The notes: generated by a model from the letters alone, not told the origin. A DNA stretch of 64,000 bases from Osmia lignaria lignaria (GCF_051020975.1 NW_027478159.1:13966501-14030500), one strand, 5' to 3'. Shown: positions 13,901 through 27,688, counted from the first letter of the stretch. Numbers and translations: made by a program.

Positions 13901-14809
13901 TTCCGAAGCCGCACCAACATAATAGAGATACAGAAACACCGTGGCCCCTTTCTTTGAGATAACTCTGCACTAGTGCGAGCCGCAAATGCCACTTCCAGCT
14001 TAGCTGTGCAGAAGAAGAACAACAAGAAGAAGAAATATCTCGAAATATGTCCGTCAGGCCCCTTCCCTTGAGATAAATCTGCAAATATCTCGGAAACGAA
14101 GCGAGGTATGGCAAAATGTTAAGAGACCTTTTTTGTAGAGAATTAAGTTTCCTACTTTCTATGTTCTATGATATTTTTTGATCAGATGCGTAGTTCTCGA
14201 GATATATCAAGATATTTAAAAGTTCCGAAGCCGCACCAACATAATAGAGATACAGAAACACCGTGGCTCCTTTCTTTGAGATAACTCTGCACTATTGCGA
14301 GCTGGAAATGCCACTTCCAGTTTAGCTGTGCAGAAGAAGAGCAACAAGAAGAAGAAATATCTCGAAATATGTCCGTTAGGCCCCTTCCCTTGAGATAAAT
14401 CTGCAAATATCTCGGAAACGACGCGAGCTATGGCAAAATGTTAAGAGACCTTTTTTGTAGAGAATTAAGTTTCCTACTTATAATGTTCTATGATATTTTT
14501 TGATCAGATGCGTAGTTCTCGAGATATATCAAGATATTTAAAAGTTCCGAAGCCGCACCAACATAATAGAGATACAGAAACACCGTGGCCCCTTTCTTTG
14601 AGATAACTGTGCACTAGTGCGAGCCGCAAATGCCACTTCCAGCTTAGCTGTGCAGAAGAAGAACAACAAGAAGAAGAAATATCTCGAAATATGTCCGTCA
14701 GGCCCCTTCCCTTGAGATAAATCTGCAAATATCTCGGAAACGAAGCGAGCTATGGCGAAACGTTAAGAGACCTTTTTTGTAGAGAATTAAGTTTCCTACT
14801 TTTTATCTT
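10946..14809. repeat. Mixed monomers, 12 copies
   Basis: Contains a three-monomer pattern at 12556-13521 (AATACAG with TGCAATAGTG; ATCTCCAAATATG with the AGGCCAGTTCC module; ACATATTAG with AACTGTGC) that recurs at 14810-15774 and 17707-18672. Otherwise the order is irregular. Confidence 0.7.
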
Positions 14810-17706
14810 CTATGATATTTTTTGATCAGATGCGTAGTTCTCGAGATATATCAAGATATTTAAAAGTTCCGAAGCCGCACCAACATAATACAGATACAGA
14901 AACACCGTGGCCCCTTTCTTTGAGATAACTCTGCAATAGTGCGAGCCGCAAATGCCACTTCCAGCTTAGCTGTGCAGAAGAAGAACAACAAGAAGAAGAA
15001 ATATCTCGAAATATGTCCGTCAGGCCCCTTCCCTTGAGATAAATCTGCAAATATCTCGGAAACGAAGCGAGCTATGGCAAAATGTTAAGAGACCTTTTTT
15101 GTAGAGAATTAAGTTTCCTACTTTTTATGTTGTATGATATTTTTGATCAGATGCGTAGTTCTCGAGATATATCAAGATATTTAAAAGTTCCGAAGCCGCA
15201 CCAACATAATAGAGATACAGAAACCCCGTGGCCCCTTTCTTTGAGATAACTCTGCACTATTGCGAGCTGCAAATGCCACTTCCAGCTTAGCTGTGCAGAG
15301 GAAGAACAACAAGAAGAAGAAATATCTCCAAATATGTCCGTCAGGCCAGTTCCTTTGAGCTGAATCTGCAAATATCTCGGAAACGAAGCGAGCTATGGCA
15401 AAATGTTAAGAGACGTTTTTTGTAGAGAATTATGTTTCCTACAATTTATGTTCTATGATATTTTTTGATCAGAAGCGTAGTTTTCGAGATATATCGAGAT
15501 ACTTAAAAGTTCCGAAGCCGCACCAACATATTAGAGATACAGAAACACCGTGGCCCCTTTCTTTGAGATAACTGTGCACTAGTGCGAGCCGCAAATGCCA
15601 CTTCCAGCTTAGCTGTGCAGAAGAAGAACAACAAGAAGAAGAAATATCTCGAAATATGTCCGTCAGGCCCCTTCCCTTGAGATAAATCTGCAAATATCTC
15701 GGAAACGAAGCGAGCTATGGCAAAATGTTAAGAGACCTTTTTTGTAGAGAATTATGTTTCCTACTTTTTATGTTCTATGATATTTTTTGATCAGACGCGT
15801 AGTTCTCGAGATATATCAAGATATTTAAAAGTTCCGAAGCCGCACCAACATAATAGAGATACAGAAACACCGTGGCCCCTTTCTGTGAGATATCTCTGCA
15901 CTATTGCGAGCTGCAAATGCCACTTCCAGCTTAGCTGTGCAGAAGAAGAACAACAAGAAGAAGAAATATCTCGAAATATGTCCGTGAGGACCCTTCCCTT
16001 GAGATAAATCTGCAAATATCTCGGAAACGAAGCGAGCTATGGCAAAATGTTAAGAGACCTTATTTGTAGAGAATTAAGTTTCCTACTTTTTATGTTCTAT
16101 GATATTTTTTGATCAGATGCGTAGTTCTCGAGATATATCAAGATATTTAAAAGTTCCGAAACCGCACCAACATAATAGAGATACAGAAACACCGTGGCCC
16201 CTTTCTTTGAGATAACTCTGCACTATTGCGAGCTGTCAATGCCACTTCCAGCTTAGCTGTGCAGAAGAAGAACAACAAGAAGAAGAAATATCTCGAAATA
16301 TGTCCGTCAGGCCCCTGCCCTTGAGATATATCTGCAAATATCTCGGAAACCAAGCGAGCTATGGCAAAATGTTAAGAGACCTTTTTTGTAGAGAATTATG
16401 TTTCCTACAATTTATGTTCTATAATATTTTTTGATCAGAAGCGTAGTTTTCGAGATATATCTAGATATTTAAAAGTTACGAAGCCGCACCAACATAATAG
16501 AGATACAGAAACACCGTGGCCCCTTTCTTTGAGATAACTCTGCAATAGTGCGAGCCGCAAATGCCACTTCCAGCTTAGCTGTGCAGAAGAAGAACAACAA
16601 GAAGAAGAAATATCTCGAAATATGTCCGTCAGGCCCCTTCCCTTGAGATAAATCTGCAAATATCTCGGAAACGAAGCGAGCTATGGCGAAATGTTAAGAG
16701 ACCTTTTTTGTAGAGAATTAAGTTTCCTACTTTTTATCTTCTATGATATTTTTTGATCAGATGCGTAGTTCTCGAGATATATCAAGATATTTAAAAGTGC
16801 CGAAGCCGCACCAACATAATACAGATACAGAAACACCGTGGCCCCTTTCTTTGAGATAACTCTGCACTAGTGCGAGCCGCAAATGCCACTTCCAGCTTAG
16901 CTGTGCAGAAGAAGTACAACAAGAAGAAGAAATATCTCGAAATATGTCCGTCAGGCCCCTTCCCTTGAGATAAATCTGCAAATATCTCGGAAACGAAGCG
17001 AGCTATGGCAAAATGTTAAGAGACCTTTTTTGTAGAGAATTAAGTTTCCTACTTTTTATGGTCTATGATATTTTTTGATCAGATGCGTAGTTCTCGAGAT
17101 ATATCAAGATATTTAAAAGTTCCGAAGCCGCACCAACATAATACAGATACAGAAACACCGTGGCCCCTTTCTTTGAGATAACTCTGCACTAGTGCGAGCC
17201 GCAAATGCCACTTCCAGCTTAGCTGTGCAGAAGAAGAACAACAAGAAGAAGAAATATCTCGAAATATGTCCGTCAGGCCCCTTCCCTTGAGATAAATCTG
17301 CAAATATCTCGGAAACGAAGCGAGGTATGGCAAAATGTTAAGAGACCTTTTTTGTAGAGAATTAAGTTTCCTACTTTTTATGTTCTATGATATTTTTTGA
17401 TCAGATGCGTAGTTCTCGAGATATATCAAGATATTTAAAAGTTCCGAAGCCGCACCAACATAATAGAGATACAGAAACACCGTGGCTCCTTTCTTTGAGA
17501 TAACTCTGCACTATTGCGAGCTGGAAATGCCACTTCCAGTTTAGCTGTGCAGAAGAAGAACAACAAGGAGAAGAAATATCTCGAAATATGTCCGTTAGGC
17601 CCCTTCCCTTGAGATAAATCTGCAAATATCTCGGAAACGACGCGAGCTATGGCAAAATGTTAAGAGACCTTTTTTGTAGAGAATTAAGTTTCCTACTTAT
17701 AATGTT
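14810..17706. repeat. Nine-monomer higher-order block, copy 1 (2897 bp)
   Basis: Private variants shared with the next block at a 2898-bp offset (nine monomers): GAAACCCCGTGG near 15222 and 18120; CCTTATTTG near 16060 and 18958; TTCTATAATATT near 16417 and 19315; GAAGAAGTACAAC near 16912 and 19810; TTTTTATGGTCTATG near 17054 and 19952; ACAAGGAGAAG near 17566 and 20464. It is one base shorter than copy 2 because the 15132 monomer has T5 where 18029 has T6. Confidence 0.92.
15132..15452. repeat. 321-bp monomer with T5 inside nine-monomer block
   Basis: T5 at 15140-15144 after TTGTATG. The duplicate copy at 18029 has T6 and TTCTATG, so either the block boundary lies here or one copy was converted after duplication. 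Confidence 0.88.
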
Positions 17707-20604
17707 CTATGATATTTTTTGATCAGATGCGTAGTTCTCGAGATATATCAAGATATTTAAAAGTTCCGAAGCCGCACCAACATAATACAGATACAGAAAC
17801 ACCGTGGCCCCTTTCTTTGAGATAACTCTGCAATAGTGCGAGCCGCAAATGCCACTTCCAGCTTAGCTGTGCAGAAGAAGAACAACAAGAAGAAGAAATA
17901 TCTCGAAATATGTCCGTCAGGCCCCTTCCCTTGAGATAAATCTGCAAATATCTCGGAAACGAAGCGAGCTATGGCAAAATGTTAAGAGACCTTTTTTGTA
18001 GAGAATTAAGTTTCCTACTTTTTATGTTCTATGATATTTTTTGATCAGATGCGTAGTTCTCGAGATATATCAAGATATTTAAAAGTTCCGAAGCCGCACC
18101 AACATAATAGAGATACAGAAACCCCGTGGCCCCTTTCTTTGAGATAACTCTGCACTATTGCGAGCTGCAAATGCCACTTCCAGCTTAGCTGTGCAGAGGA
18201 AGAACAACAAGAAGAAGAAATATCTCCAAATATGTCCGTCAGGCCAGTTCCTTTGAGCTGAATCTGCAAATATCTCGGAAACGAAGCGAGCTATGGCAAA
18301 ATGTTAAGAGACGTTTTTTGTAGAGAATTATGTTTCCTACAATTTATGTTCTATGATATTTTTTGATCAGAAGCGTAGTTTTCGAGATATATCGAGATAC
18401 TTAAAAGTTCCGAAGCCGCACCAACATATTAGAGATACAGAAACACCGTGGCCCCTTTCTTTGAGATAACTGTGCACTAGTGCGAGCCGCAAATGCCACT
18501 TCCAGCTTAGCTGTGCAGAAGAAGAACAACAAGAAGAAGAAATATCTCGAAATATGTCCGTCAGGCCCCTTCCCTTGAGATAAATCTGCAAATATCTCGG
18601 AAACGAAGCGAGCTATGGCAAAATGTTAAGAGACCTTTTTTGTAGAGAATTATGTTTCCTACTTTTTATGTTCTATGATATTTTTTGATCAGACGCGTAG
18701 TTCTCGAGATATATCAAGATATTTAAAAGTTCCGAAGCCGCACCAACATAATAGAGATACAGAAACACCGTGGCCCCTTTCTGTGAGATATCTCTGCACT
18801 ATTGCGAGCTGCAAATGCCACTTCCAGCTTAGCTGTGCAGAAGAAGAACAACAAGAAGAAGAAATATCTCGAAATATGTCCGTGAGGACCCTTCCCTTGA
18901 GATAAATCTGCAAATATCTCGGAAACGAAGCGAGCTATGGCAAAATGTTAAGAGACCTTATTTGTAGAGAATTAAGTTTCCTACTTTTTATGTTCTATGA
19001 TATTTTTTGATCAGATGCGTAGTTCTCGAGATATATCAAGATATTTAAAAGTTCCGAAACCGCACCAACATAATAGAGATACAGAAACACCGTGGCCCCT
19101 TTCTTTGAGATAACTCTGCACTATTGCGAGCTGTCAATGCCACTTCCAGCTTAGCTGTGCAGAAGAAGAACAACAAGAAGAAGAAATATCTCGAAATATG
19201 TCCGTCAGGCCCCTGCCCTTGAGATATATCTGCAAATATCTCGGAAACCAAGCGAGCTATGGCAAAATGTTAAGAGACCTTTTTTGTAGAGAATTATGTT
19301 TCCTACAATTTATGTTCTATAATATTTTTTGATCAGAAGCGTAGTTTTCGAGATATATCTAGATATTTAAAAGTTACGAAGCCGCACCAACATAATAGAG
19401 ATACAGAAACACCGTGGCCCCTTTCTTTGAGATAACTCTGCAATAGTGCGAGCCGCAAATGCCACTTCCAGCTTAGCTGTGCAGAAGAAGAACAACAAGA
19501 AGAAGAAATATCTCGAAATATGTCCGTCAGGCCCCTTCCCTTGAGATAAATCTGCAAATATCTCGGAAACGAAGCGAGCTATGGCGAAATGTTAAGAGAC
19601 CTTTTTTGTAGAGAATTAAGTTTCCTACTTTTTATCTTCTATGATATTTTTTGATCAGATGCGTAGTTCTCGAGATATATCAAGATATTTAAAAGTGCCG
19701 AAGCCGCACCAACATAATACAGATACAGAAACACCGTGGCCCCTTTCTTTGAGATAACTCTGCACTAGTGCGAGCCGCAAATGCCACTTCCAGCTTAGCT
19801 GTGCAGAAGAAGTACAACAAGAAGAAGAAATATCTCGAAATATGTCCGTCAGGCCCCTTCCCTTGAGATAAATCTGCAAATATCTCGGAAACGAAGCGAG
19901 CTATGGCAAAATGTTAAGAGACCTTTTTTGTAGAGAATTAAGTTTCCTACTTTTTATGGTCTATGATATTTTTTGATCAGATGCGTAGTTCTCGAGATAT
20001 ATCAAGATATTTAAAAGTTCCGAAGCCGCACCAACATAATACAGATACAGAAACACCGTGGCCCCTTTCTTTGAGATAACTCTGCACTAGTGCGAGCCGC
20101 AAATGCCACTTCCAGCTTAGCTGTGCAGAAGAAGAACAACAAGAAGAAGAAATATCTCGAAATATGTCCGTCAGGCCCCTTCCCTTGAGATAAATCTGCA
20201 AATATCTCGGAAACGAAGCGAGGTATGGCAAAATGTTAAGAGACCTTTTTTGTAGAGAATTAAGTTTCCTACTTTTTATGTTCTATGATATTTTTTGATC
20301 AGATGCGTAGTTCTCGAGATATATCAAGATATTTAAAAGTTCCGAAGCCGCACCAACATAATAGAGATACAGAAACACCGTGGCTCCTTTCTCTGAGATA
20401 ACTCTGCACTATTGCGAGCTGGAAATGCCACTTCCAGTTTAGCTGTGCAGAAGAAGAACAACAAGGAGAAGAAATATCTCGAAATATGTCCGTTAGGCCC
20501 CTTCCCTTGAGATAAATCTGCAAATATCTCGGAAACGACGCGAGCTATGGCAAAATGTTAAGAGACCTTTTTTGTAGAGAATTAAGTTTCCTACTTATAA
20601 TGTT
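17707..20604. repeat. Nine-monomer higher-order block, copy 2 (2898 bp)
   Basis: Directly adjacent to copy 1 and matching it monomer for monomer, including all the private variants listed there. I saw only isolated differences, such as the T5/T6 site and TTTCTCTGAG at 20389 against TTTCTTTGAG. Confidence 0.92.
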
Positions 20605-20926
20605 CTATGATATTTTTTGATCAGATGCGTAGTTCTCGAGATATATCAAGATATTTAAAAGTTCCGAAGCCGCACCAACATAATAGAGATACAGAAACAC
20701 CGTGGCCCCTTTCTTTGAGATAACTCTGCACTATTGCGAGCTGGAAATGCCACTTCCAGTTTAGCTGTGCAGAAGAAGAACAACAAGAAGAAGAAATATC
20801 TCGAAATATGTCCGTCAGGCCCCTTCCCTTGAGATAAATCTGCAAATATCTCGGAAACGAAGCGAGCTATGGCAAAATGTTAAGAGACCTTTTTTGTAGA
20901 GAATTATGTTTCCTACTTTTTATGTT
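19961..20926. repeat. Three-monomer block, copy 1 (966 bp)
   Basis: Overlaps the end of the nine-monomer copy 2. Markers: GCGAGGTATGG, then TTTCTCTGAG with ACAAGGAGAAG and CTTATAATG, then CTGGAAATG with CGTCAGG. The same three follow at 20927-21892. This duplication came after the nine-monomer one, because the TTTCTCTGAG variant is absent from 17385 but present in both 20283 and 21249. Confidence 0.9.
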
Positions 20927-21892
20927 CTATGATATTTTTTGATCACACGCGTAGTTCTCGAGATATATCAAGATATTTAAAAGTTCCGAAGCCGCACCAA
21001 CATAATACAGATACAGAAACACCGTGGCCCCTTTCTTTGAGATAACTCTGCACTAGTGCGAGCCGCAAATGCCACTTCCAGCTTAGCTGTGCAGAAGAAG
21101 AACAACAAGAAGAAGAAATATCTCGAAATATGTCCGTCAGGCCCCTTCCCTTGAGATAAATCTGCAAATATCTCGGAAACGAAGCGAGGTATGGCAAAAT
21201 GTTAAGAGACCTTTTTTGTAGAGAATTAAGTTTCCTACTTTTTATGTTCTATGATATTTTTTGATCAGATGCGTAGTTCTCGAGATATATCAAGATATTT
21301 AAAAGTTCCGAAGCCGCACCAACATAATAGAGATACAGAAACACCGTGGCTCCTTTCTCTGAGATAACTCTGCACTATTGCGAGCTGGAAATGCCACTTC
21401 CAGTTTAGCTGTGCAGAAGAAGAACAACAAGGAGAAGAAATATCTCGAAATATGTCCGTTAGGCCCCTTCCCTTGAGATAAATCTGCAAATATCTCGGAA
21501 ACGACGCGAGCTATGGCAAAATGTTAAGAGACCTTTTTTGTAGAGAATTAAGTTTCCTACTTATAATGTTCTATGATATTTTTTGATCAGATGCGTAGTT
21601 CTCGAGATATATCAAGATATTTAAAAGTTCCGAAGCCGCACCAACATAATAGAGATACAGAAACACCGTGGCCCCTTTCTTTGAGATAACTCTGCACTAT
21701 TGCGAGCTGGAAATGCCACTTCCAGTTTAGCTGTGCAGAAGAAGAACAACAAGAAGAAGAAATATCTCGAAATATGTCCGTCAGGCCCCTTCCCTTGAGA
21801 TAAATCTGCAAATATCTCGGAAACGAAGCGAGCTATGGCAAAATGTTAAGAGACCTTTTTTGTAGAGAATTATGTTTCCTACTTTTTATGTT
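20927..21892. repeat. Three-monomer block, copy 2
   Basis: Second tandem copy at offset 966. It begins with GATCACACGCG, which also occurs at the start of the next monomer (21893), so the duplication breakpoints lie inside the first monomer and not at its edge. Confidence 0.9.
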
Positions 21893-24800
21893 CTATGATA
21901 TTTTTTGATCACACGCGTAGTTCTCGAGATATATCAAGATATTTAAAAGTTCCGAAGCCGCACCAACATAATAGAGATACAGAAACACCGTGGCCCCTTT
22001 CTTTGAGATAACTCTGCAATAGTGCGAGCCGCAAATGCCACTTCCAGCTTAGCTGTGCAGAAGAAGAACAACAAGAAGAAGAAATATCTCGAAATATGTC
22101 CGTTAGGCCCCTTCCCTTGAGATAAATCTGCAAATATCTCGGAAACGAAGCGAGCTATGGCAAAATGTTAAGAGACCTTTTTTGTAGAGAATTAAGTTTC
22201 CTACTTTTTATGTTCTATGATATTTTTTGATCAGATGCGCAGTTCTCGAGATATATCAAGATATTTAAAAGTTCCGAAGCCGCACCAACATAATAGAGAT
22301 ACAGAAACACCGTGGCCCCTTTCTTTGAGATAACTCTGCACTATTGCGAGCTGTAAATGCCACTTCCAGCTTAGCTGTGCAGAAGAAGAACAACAAGAAG
22401 AAGAAATATCTCGAAATATGTCCGTCAGGCCCCTGCCCTTGAGATATATCTGCAAATATCTCGCAAACGAAGCGAGCTATGGCAAAATGTTGAGAGACCT
22501 TTTTTGTAGCGAATTATGTTTCCTACAATTTATGTTCTATGATATTTTTTGATCAGAAGCGTAGTTTTCGAGATATATCGAGATATTTAAAAGTTCCGAA
22601 GCCGCACCAACATAATAGAGATACAGAAACACCGTAGCCCCTTTCTTTGAGATAACTCTGCAATAGTGCGAGCCGCAAATGCCACTTCCAGCTTAGCTGT
22701 GCAGAAGAAGAACAACAAGAAGAAGAAATATCTCGAAATATGTCCGTTAGGCCCCTTCCCTTGAGATAAATCTGCAAATATCTCGGAAACGAAGCGAGCT
22801 ATGGCAAAATGTTGAGAGACCTTTTTTGTAGAGAATTAAGTTTCCTACTTTTTATGTTCTATGATATTTTTTGATCAGATGCGTAGTTCTCGAGATATAT
22901 CAAGATATTTAAAAGTTCCGAAGCCGCACCAACATAATAGAGATACAGTAAAACCGTGGCCCCTCTCTTTGAGATAACTCTGCACTATTGCGAGCTGCAA
23001 ATGCCACTTCCAGCTTAGCTGTGCAGAAGAAGAACAAGAAGAAGAAGAAATATCTCGAAATATGTCCGTCAGGCCCCTTCCCTTGAGATAAATCTGCAAA
23101 TATCTCGGAAACGAAGCGAGCTATGGCAAAATGTTAAGAGACCTTTTTTGTAGAGAATTAAGTTTCCTACTTTTTATGTTCTATGATATTTTTTGATCAG
23201 ATGCGTAGTTCTCGAGATATATCAAGATATTTAAAAGTTCCGAAGCCGCACCAACATAATAGAGATACAGAAACACCGTGGCCCCTTTCTTTGAGATAAC
23301 TCTGCACTATTGCGAGCTGGAAATGCCACTTCCAGTTTAGCTGTGCAGAGGAAGAACAACAAGAAGAAGAAATAACTCGAAATATGTCCGTTAGGCCCCT
23401 TCCCTTGAGATAAATCTGCAAATATCTCGGAAACGAAGCGAGCTATGGCAAAATGTTAAGAGACCTTTTTTGTAGAGAATTAAGTTTCCTACTTTTTATG
23501 TTCTATGATATTTTTTGATCAGATGCGCAGTTCTCGAGATATATCAAGATATTTAAAAGTTCCGAAGCCGCACCAACATAATAGAGATACAGAAACACCG
23601 TGGCCCCTTTCTTTGAGATAACTCTGCACTATTGCGAGCTGTAAATGCCACTTCCAGCTTAGCTGTGCAGAAGAAGAACAACAAGAAGAAGAAATATCTC
23701 GAAATATGTCCGTCAGGCCCCTGCCCTTGAGATATATCTGCAAATATCTCGGAAACGAAGCGAGCTATGGCAAAATGTTGAGAGACCTTTTTTGTAGCGA
23801 ATTATGTTTCCTACAATTTATGTTCTATGATATTTTTTGATCAGAAGCGTAGTTTTCGAGATATATCGAGATATTTAAAAGTTCCGAAGCCGCACCAACA
23901 TAATAGAGATACAGAAACACCGTGGCCCCTTTCTTTGAGATAACTCTGCAATAGTGCGAGCCGCAAATGCCACTTCCAGCTTAGCTGTGCAGAAGAAGAA
24001 CAACAAGAAGAAGAAATATCTCGAAATATGTCCGTCAGGCCCCTTCCCTTGTGATAAATCTGCAAATATCTCGGAAACGGAGCGAGCTATGGCAACATGT
24101 TAAGAGACCATTTTTGTAGAGAATTAGGTTTCCTACTTTTTATGTTGTATGATATTTTTTGATCAGATGCGTAGTTCTCGAGATATATCAAGATATTTAA
24201 AAGTTCCGAAGCCGCACCAACATAATAGAGATACAGAAACACCGTGGCCCCTTTCTTTGGGATAACTCTGCACTATTGCGAGCTGGAAATGCCACTTCCA
24301 GTTTAGCTGTGCAGAGGAAGAACAACAAGAAGAAGAAATAACTCGAAATATGTCCGTCAGGCCCCTTCCCTTGTGATAAATCTGCAAATATCTCGGAAAC
24401 GAAGCGAGCTATGGCAAAATGTTAAGAGACCTTTTTTGTAGAGAATTAAGTTTCCTACTTTTTATGTTCTATGATATTTTTTGATCAGATGCGCAGTTCT
24501 CGAGATATATCAAGATATTTAAAAGTTCCGAAGCCGCACCAACATAATAGAGATACAGAAACACCGTGGCCCCTTTCTTTGAGATAACTGTGCACTAGTG
24601 CGAGCCGCAAATGCCACTTCCAGCTTAGCTGTGCAGAAGAAGAACAACAAGAAGAAGAAATATCTCGAAATATGTCCGTCAGGCCCCTTCCCTTGAGATA
24701 TATCTGCAAATATCTCGGAAACGAAGCGAGGTATGGCAAAATGTTAAGAGACCTTTTTTGTAGAGAATTATGTTTCCTACAATTTATGTTCTATGATATT

Positions 24801-25434
24801 TTTTGATCAGAAGCGTAGTTTTCGAGATATATCGAGATATTTAAAAGTTCCGAAGCCGCACCAACATAATAGGGATACAGAAATACCGTGGCCCCTTTCT
24901 TTGAGATAACTCTGCACTAGTGCGAGCCGCAAATGCCACTTCCAGCTTAGCTGTGCAGAAGAAGAACAACAAGAAGAAGAAATATCTCGAAATATGTCCG
25001 TCAGGCCCCTTCCCTTGAGATATATCTGCAAATATCTCGGAAACGAAGCGAGCTATGGCAAAATGTTAAGAGACCTTTTTTGTAGAGAATTATGTTTCCT
25101 ACAATTTATGTTCTATGATATTCTTTGATCAGATGCGTAGTTCTCGAGATATATCAAGATATTTAAAAGTTCCGAAGCCGCACCAACATAATAGAGATAC
25201 AGAAACACCGTGGCCCCTTTCTTTGAGATAACTCTGCACTATTGCGAGCTGCAAATGCCACTTCCAGCTTAGCTGTGCAGAAGAAGAACATCAAGAAGAA
25301 GAAATATCTCGATTAATGTCCGTCAGGCCCCTTCCCTTGAGATAAATCTGCAAATATCTCGGAAACGAAGAGGGCTATGGCAAAATGTTAAGAGACCTTT
25401 TTTGTAGAGAATTAAGTTTCCTACTTTTTATGTT
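21893..25434. repeat. Mixed monomers with partial four-monomer similarity
   Basis: Monomers at 22215 and 23503 share GATGCGCAG, GATATATCTGC and GTAGCGAATTATG (offset 1288). Monomers at 23181 and 24147 share AAATAACTCG with CTGGAAATG (offset 966). The mix of offsets suggests several overlapping small exchanges. The monomer at 25113 has TATTCTTTGATC, CATCAAGAAG and CGATTAATG, which break both chance frames. Confidence 0.75.
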
Positions 25435-26078
25435 CTATGATATTTTTTTATCTGATGCGTAGTTCTCGAGATATATCAAGATATTTAAAAGTTCCGAAGC
25501 CGCACCAACATAATAGAGATACAGAAACACCGTGGCCCCTTTCTTTGAGATAACTCTGCACTATTGCGAGCTGTAAATGCCACTTCCAGCTTAGCTGTGC
25601 AGAAGAAGAACAACAAGAAGAAGAAATATCTCGAAATATGTCCGTCAGGCCCCTTCCCTTGAGATATATCTGCAAATATCTCGGAAACGAAGCTAGCTAT
25701 GGCAAAATGTTAAGAGACCTTTTTTGTAGAGAATTAAGTTTCCTACTTTTTATGTTCTATGATATTTTTGTATCTGATGCGTAGTTCTCGAGATATATCA
25801 AGATATTTAAAAGTTCCGAAGCCGCACCAACATAATAGAGATACAGAAACACCGTGGCCCCTTTCTTTGAGATAACTCTGCACTATTGCGAGCTGTAAAT
25901 GCCACTTCCAGCTTAGCTGTGCAGAAGAAGAACAACAAGAAGAAGAAATATCTCGAAATATGTCCGTCAGGCCCCTTCCCTTGAGATATATCTGCAAATA
26001 TCTCGGAAACGAAGCTAGCTATGGCAAAATGTTAAGAGACCTTTTTTGTAGAGAATTACGTTTCCTACAATTTATGTT
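25435..26078. repeat. Adjacent monomer pair with TATCTGATG head
   Basis: Both monomers replace GATCAGATG with TATCTGATG and share GAAGCTAGC, a combination I saw nowhere else. They differ by one base in the T-run (TTTTTTTATC against TTTTTGTATC). This is a simple tandem single-monomer duplication and removes the TGATCA site twice. Confidence 0.88.
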
Positions 26079-26400
26079 CTATGATATTTTTTGATCAGAA
26101 GCGTAGTTTTCGAGATATATCGAGATATTTAAAAGTTCCGAAGCCGCACCAACATAATAGAGATACAGAAACACCGTGGCCCCTTTCTTTGAGATAACTC
26201 TGCACTATTGCGAGCTGTAAATGCCACTTCCAGCTTAGCTGTGCAGAAGAAGAACAACAAGAAGAAGAAATATCTCGAAATATGTCCGTCAGGCCCCTTC
26301 CCTTGAGATAAATCTGCAAATATCTCGGAAACGAAGAGAGCTATGGCAAAATGTTAAGAGACCTTTTTTGTAGAGAATTAAGTTTCCTACTTTTTATGTT

Positions 26401-27688
26401 CTATGATATTTTTTGATCAGATGCGTAGTTCTCGAGATATATCAAGATATTTAAAAGTTCCGAAGCCGCACCAACATAATAGAGATACAGAAACACCGTG
26501 GCCCCTTTCTTTGAGATAACTCTGCACTATTGCGAGCTGTAAATGCCACTTCCAGCTTAGCTGTGCAGAAGAAGAACAACAAGAAGAAGAAATATCTCGA
26601 AATATGTCCGTCAGGCCCCTTCCCTTGAGATATATCTGCAAATATCTCGGAAACCAAGCGAGCTATGGCAAAATGTTAAGAGACCTTTTTTGTAGAGAAG
26701 TATGTTTCCTACAATTTATGTTCTATGATATTTTTTGATCAGAAGCGTAGTTTTCGAGATATATCGAGATATTTAAAAGTTCCGAAGCCGCACCAACATA
26801 ATAGAGATACAGAAACACCGTGGCCCCTTTCTTTGAGATAACTCTGCACTAGTGCGAGCCGCAAATGCCACTTGCAGCTTAGCTGTGCAGAAGAAGAACA
26901 ACAAGAAGAAGAAATATCTCGAAATATGTCCGTCAGGCCCCTTCCCTTGAGATAAATTTGCAAATATCTCGGAAACGAAGCGAGCTATGGCAAAATGTTT
27001 AGAGACCTTTCTTGTAGAGAATTAAGTTTCCTACTTTTTATGTTCTATGATATTTTTTGATCAGATGCGTAGTTCTCGAGATATATCAAGATATTTAAAA
27101 GTTCCGAAGCCGCACCAACATAATAGAGATACAGAAACACCGTGGCCCCTTTCTTTGAGATAACTCTGCACTATTGCGAGCTGTAAATGCCACTTCCAGC
27201 TTAGCTGTGCAGAAGAACTACAACAAGAAGAAGAAATATCTCGAAATATGTCCGTCAGGCCCCTTCCCTTGAGATATATCTGCAAATATCTCGGAAACCA
27301 AGCGAGCTATGGCAAAATGTTAAGAGACCTTTTTTGTACAGAAGTATGTTTCCTACAATTTATGTTCTATGATATTTTTTGATCAGAAGCGTAGTTTTCG
27401 AGATATATCGAGATATTTAAAAGTTCCGAAGCCGCACCAACATAATAGAGATACAGAAACACCGTGGCCCCTTTCTTTGAGATAACTCTGCACTATTGCG
27501 AGCCGCAAATGCCACTTCCAACTTAGCTGTGCAGAAGAAGAACAACAAGAAGAAGAAATATCTCGAAATATGTCCGTCAGGCCCCTTCCCTTGAGATAAA
27601 TCTGCAAATATCTCGGAAACGAAGCGAGCTATGGCAAAATGTTAAGAGACCTTTTTTGTAGAGAATTAAGTTTCCTACTTTTTATGTT
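26401..27688. repeat. Two-monomer repeat, two copies
   Basis: 26401-27044 and 27045-27688 alternate an ATGCG-head monomer (GATATATCTGC, GAAACCAAGCG, GAAGTATGTTTCC) with an AAGCG-head monomer. The rare GAAGTATG is at 26698 and 27342. The offset is 644 bp. Confidence 0.8.

Noticed and set aside
14461..14489. TATAAT in CTTATAATG (also near 17696, 20594 and 21560) as a bacterial promoter element
   Set aside because: It is a single variant of the CTTTTTATG segment copied by block duplication, has no paired -35 element, and the context is a eukaryotic-type satellite.
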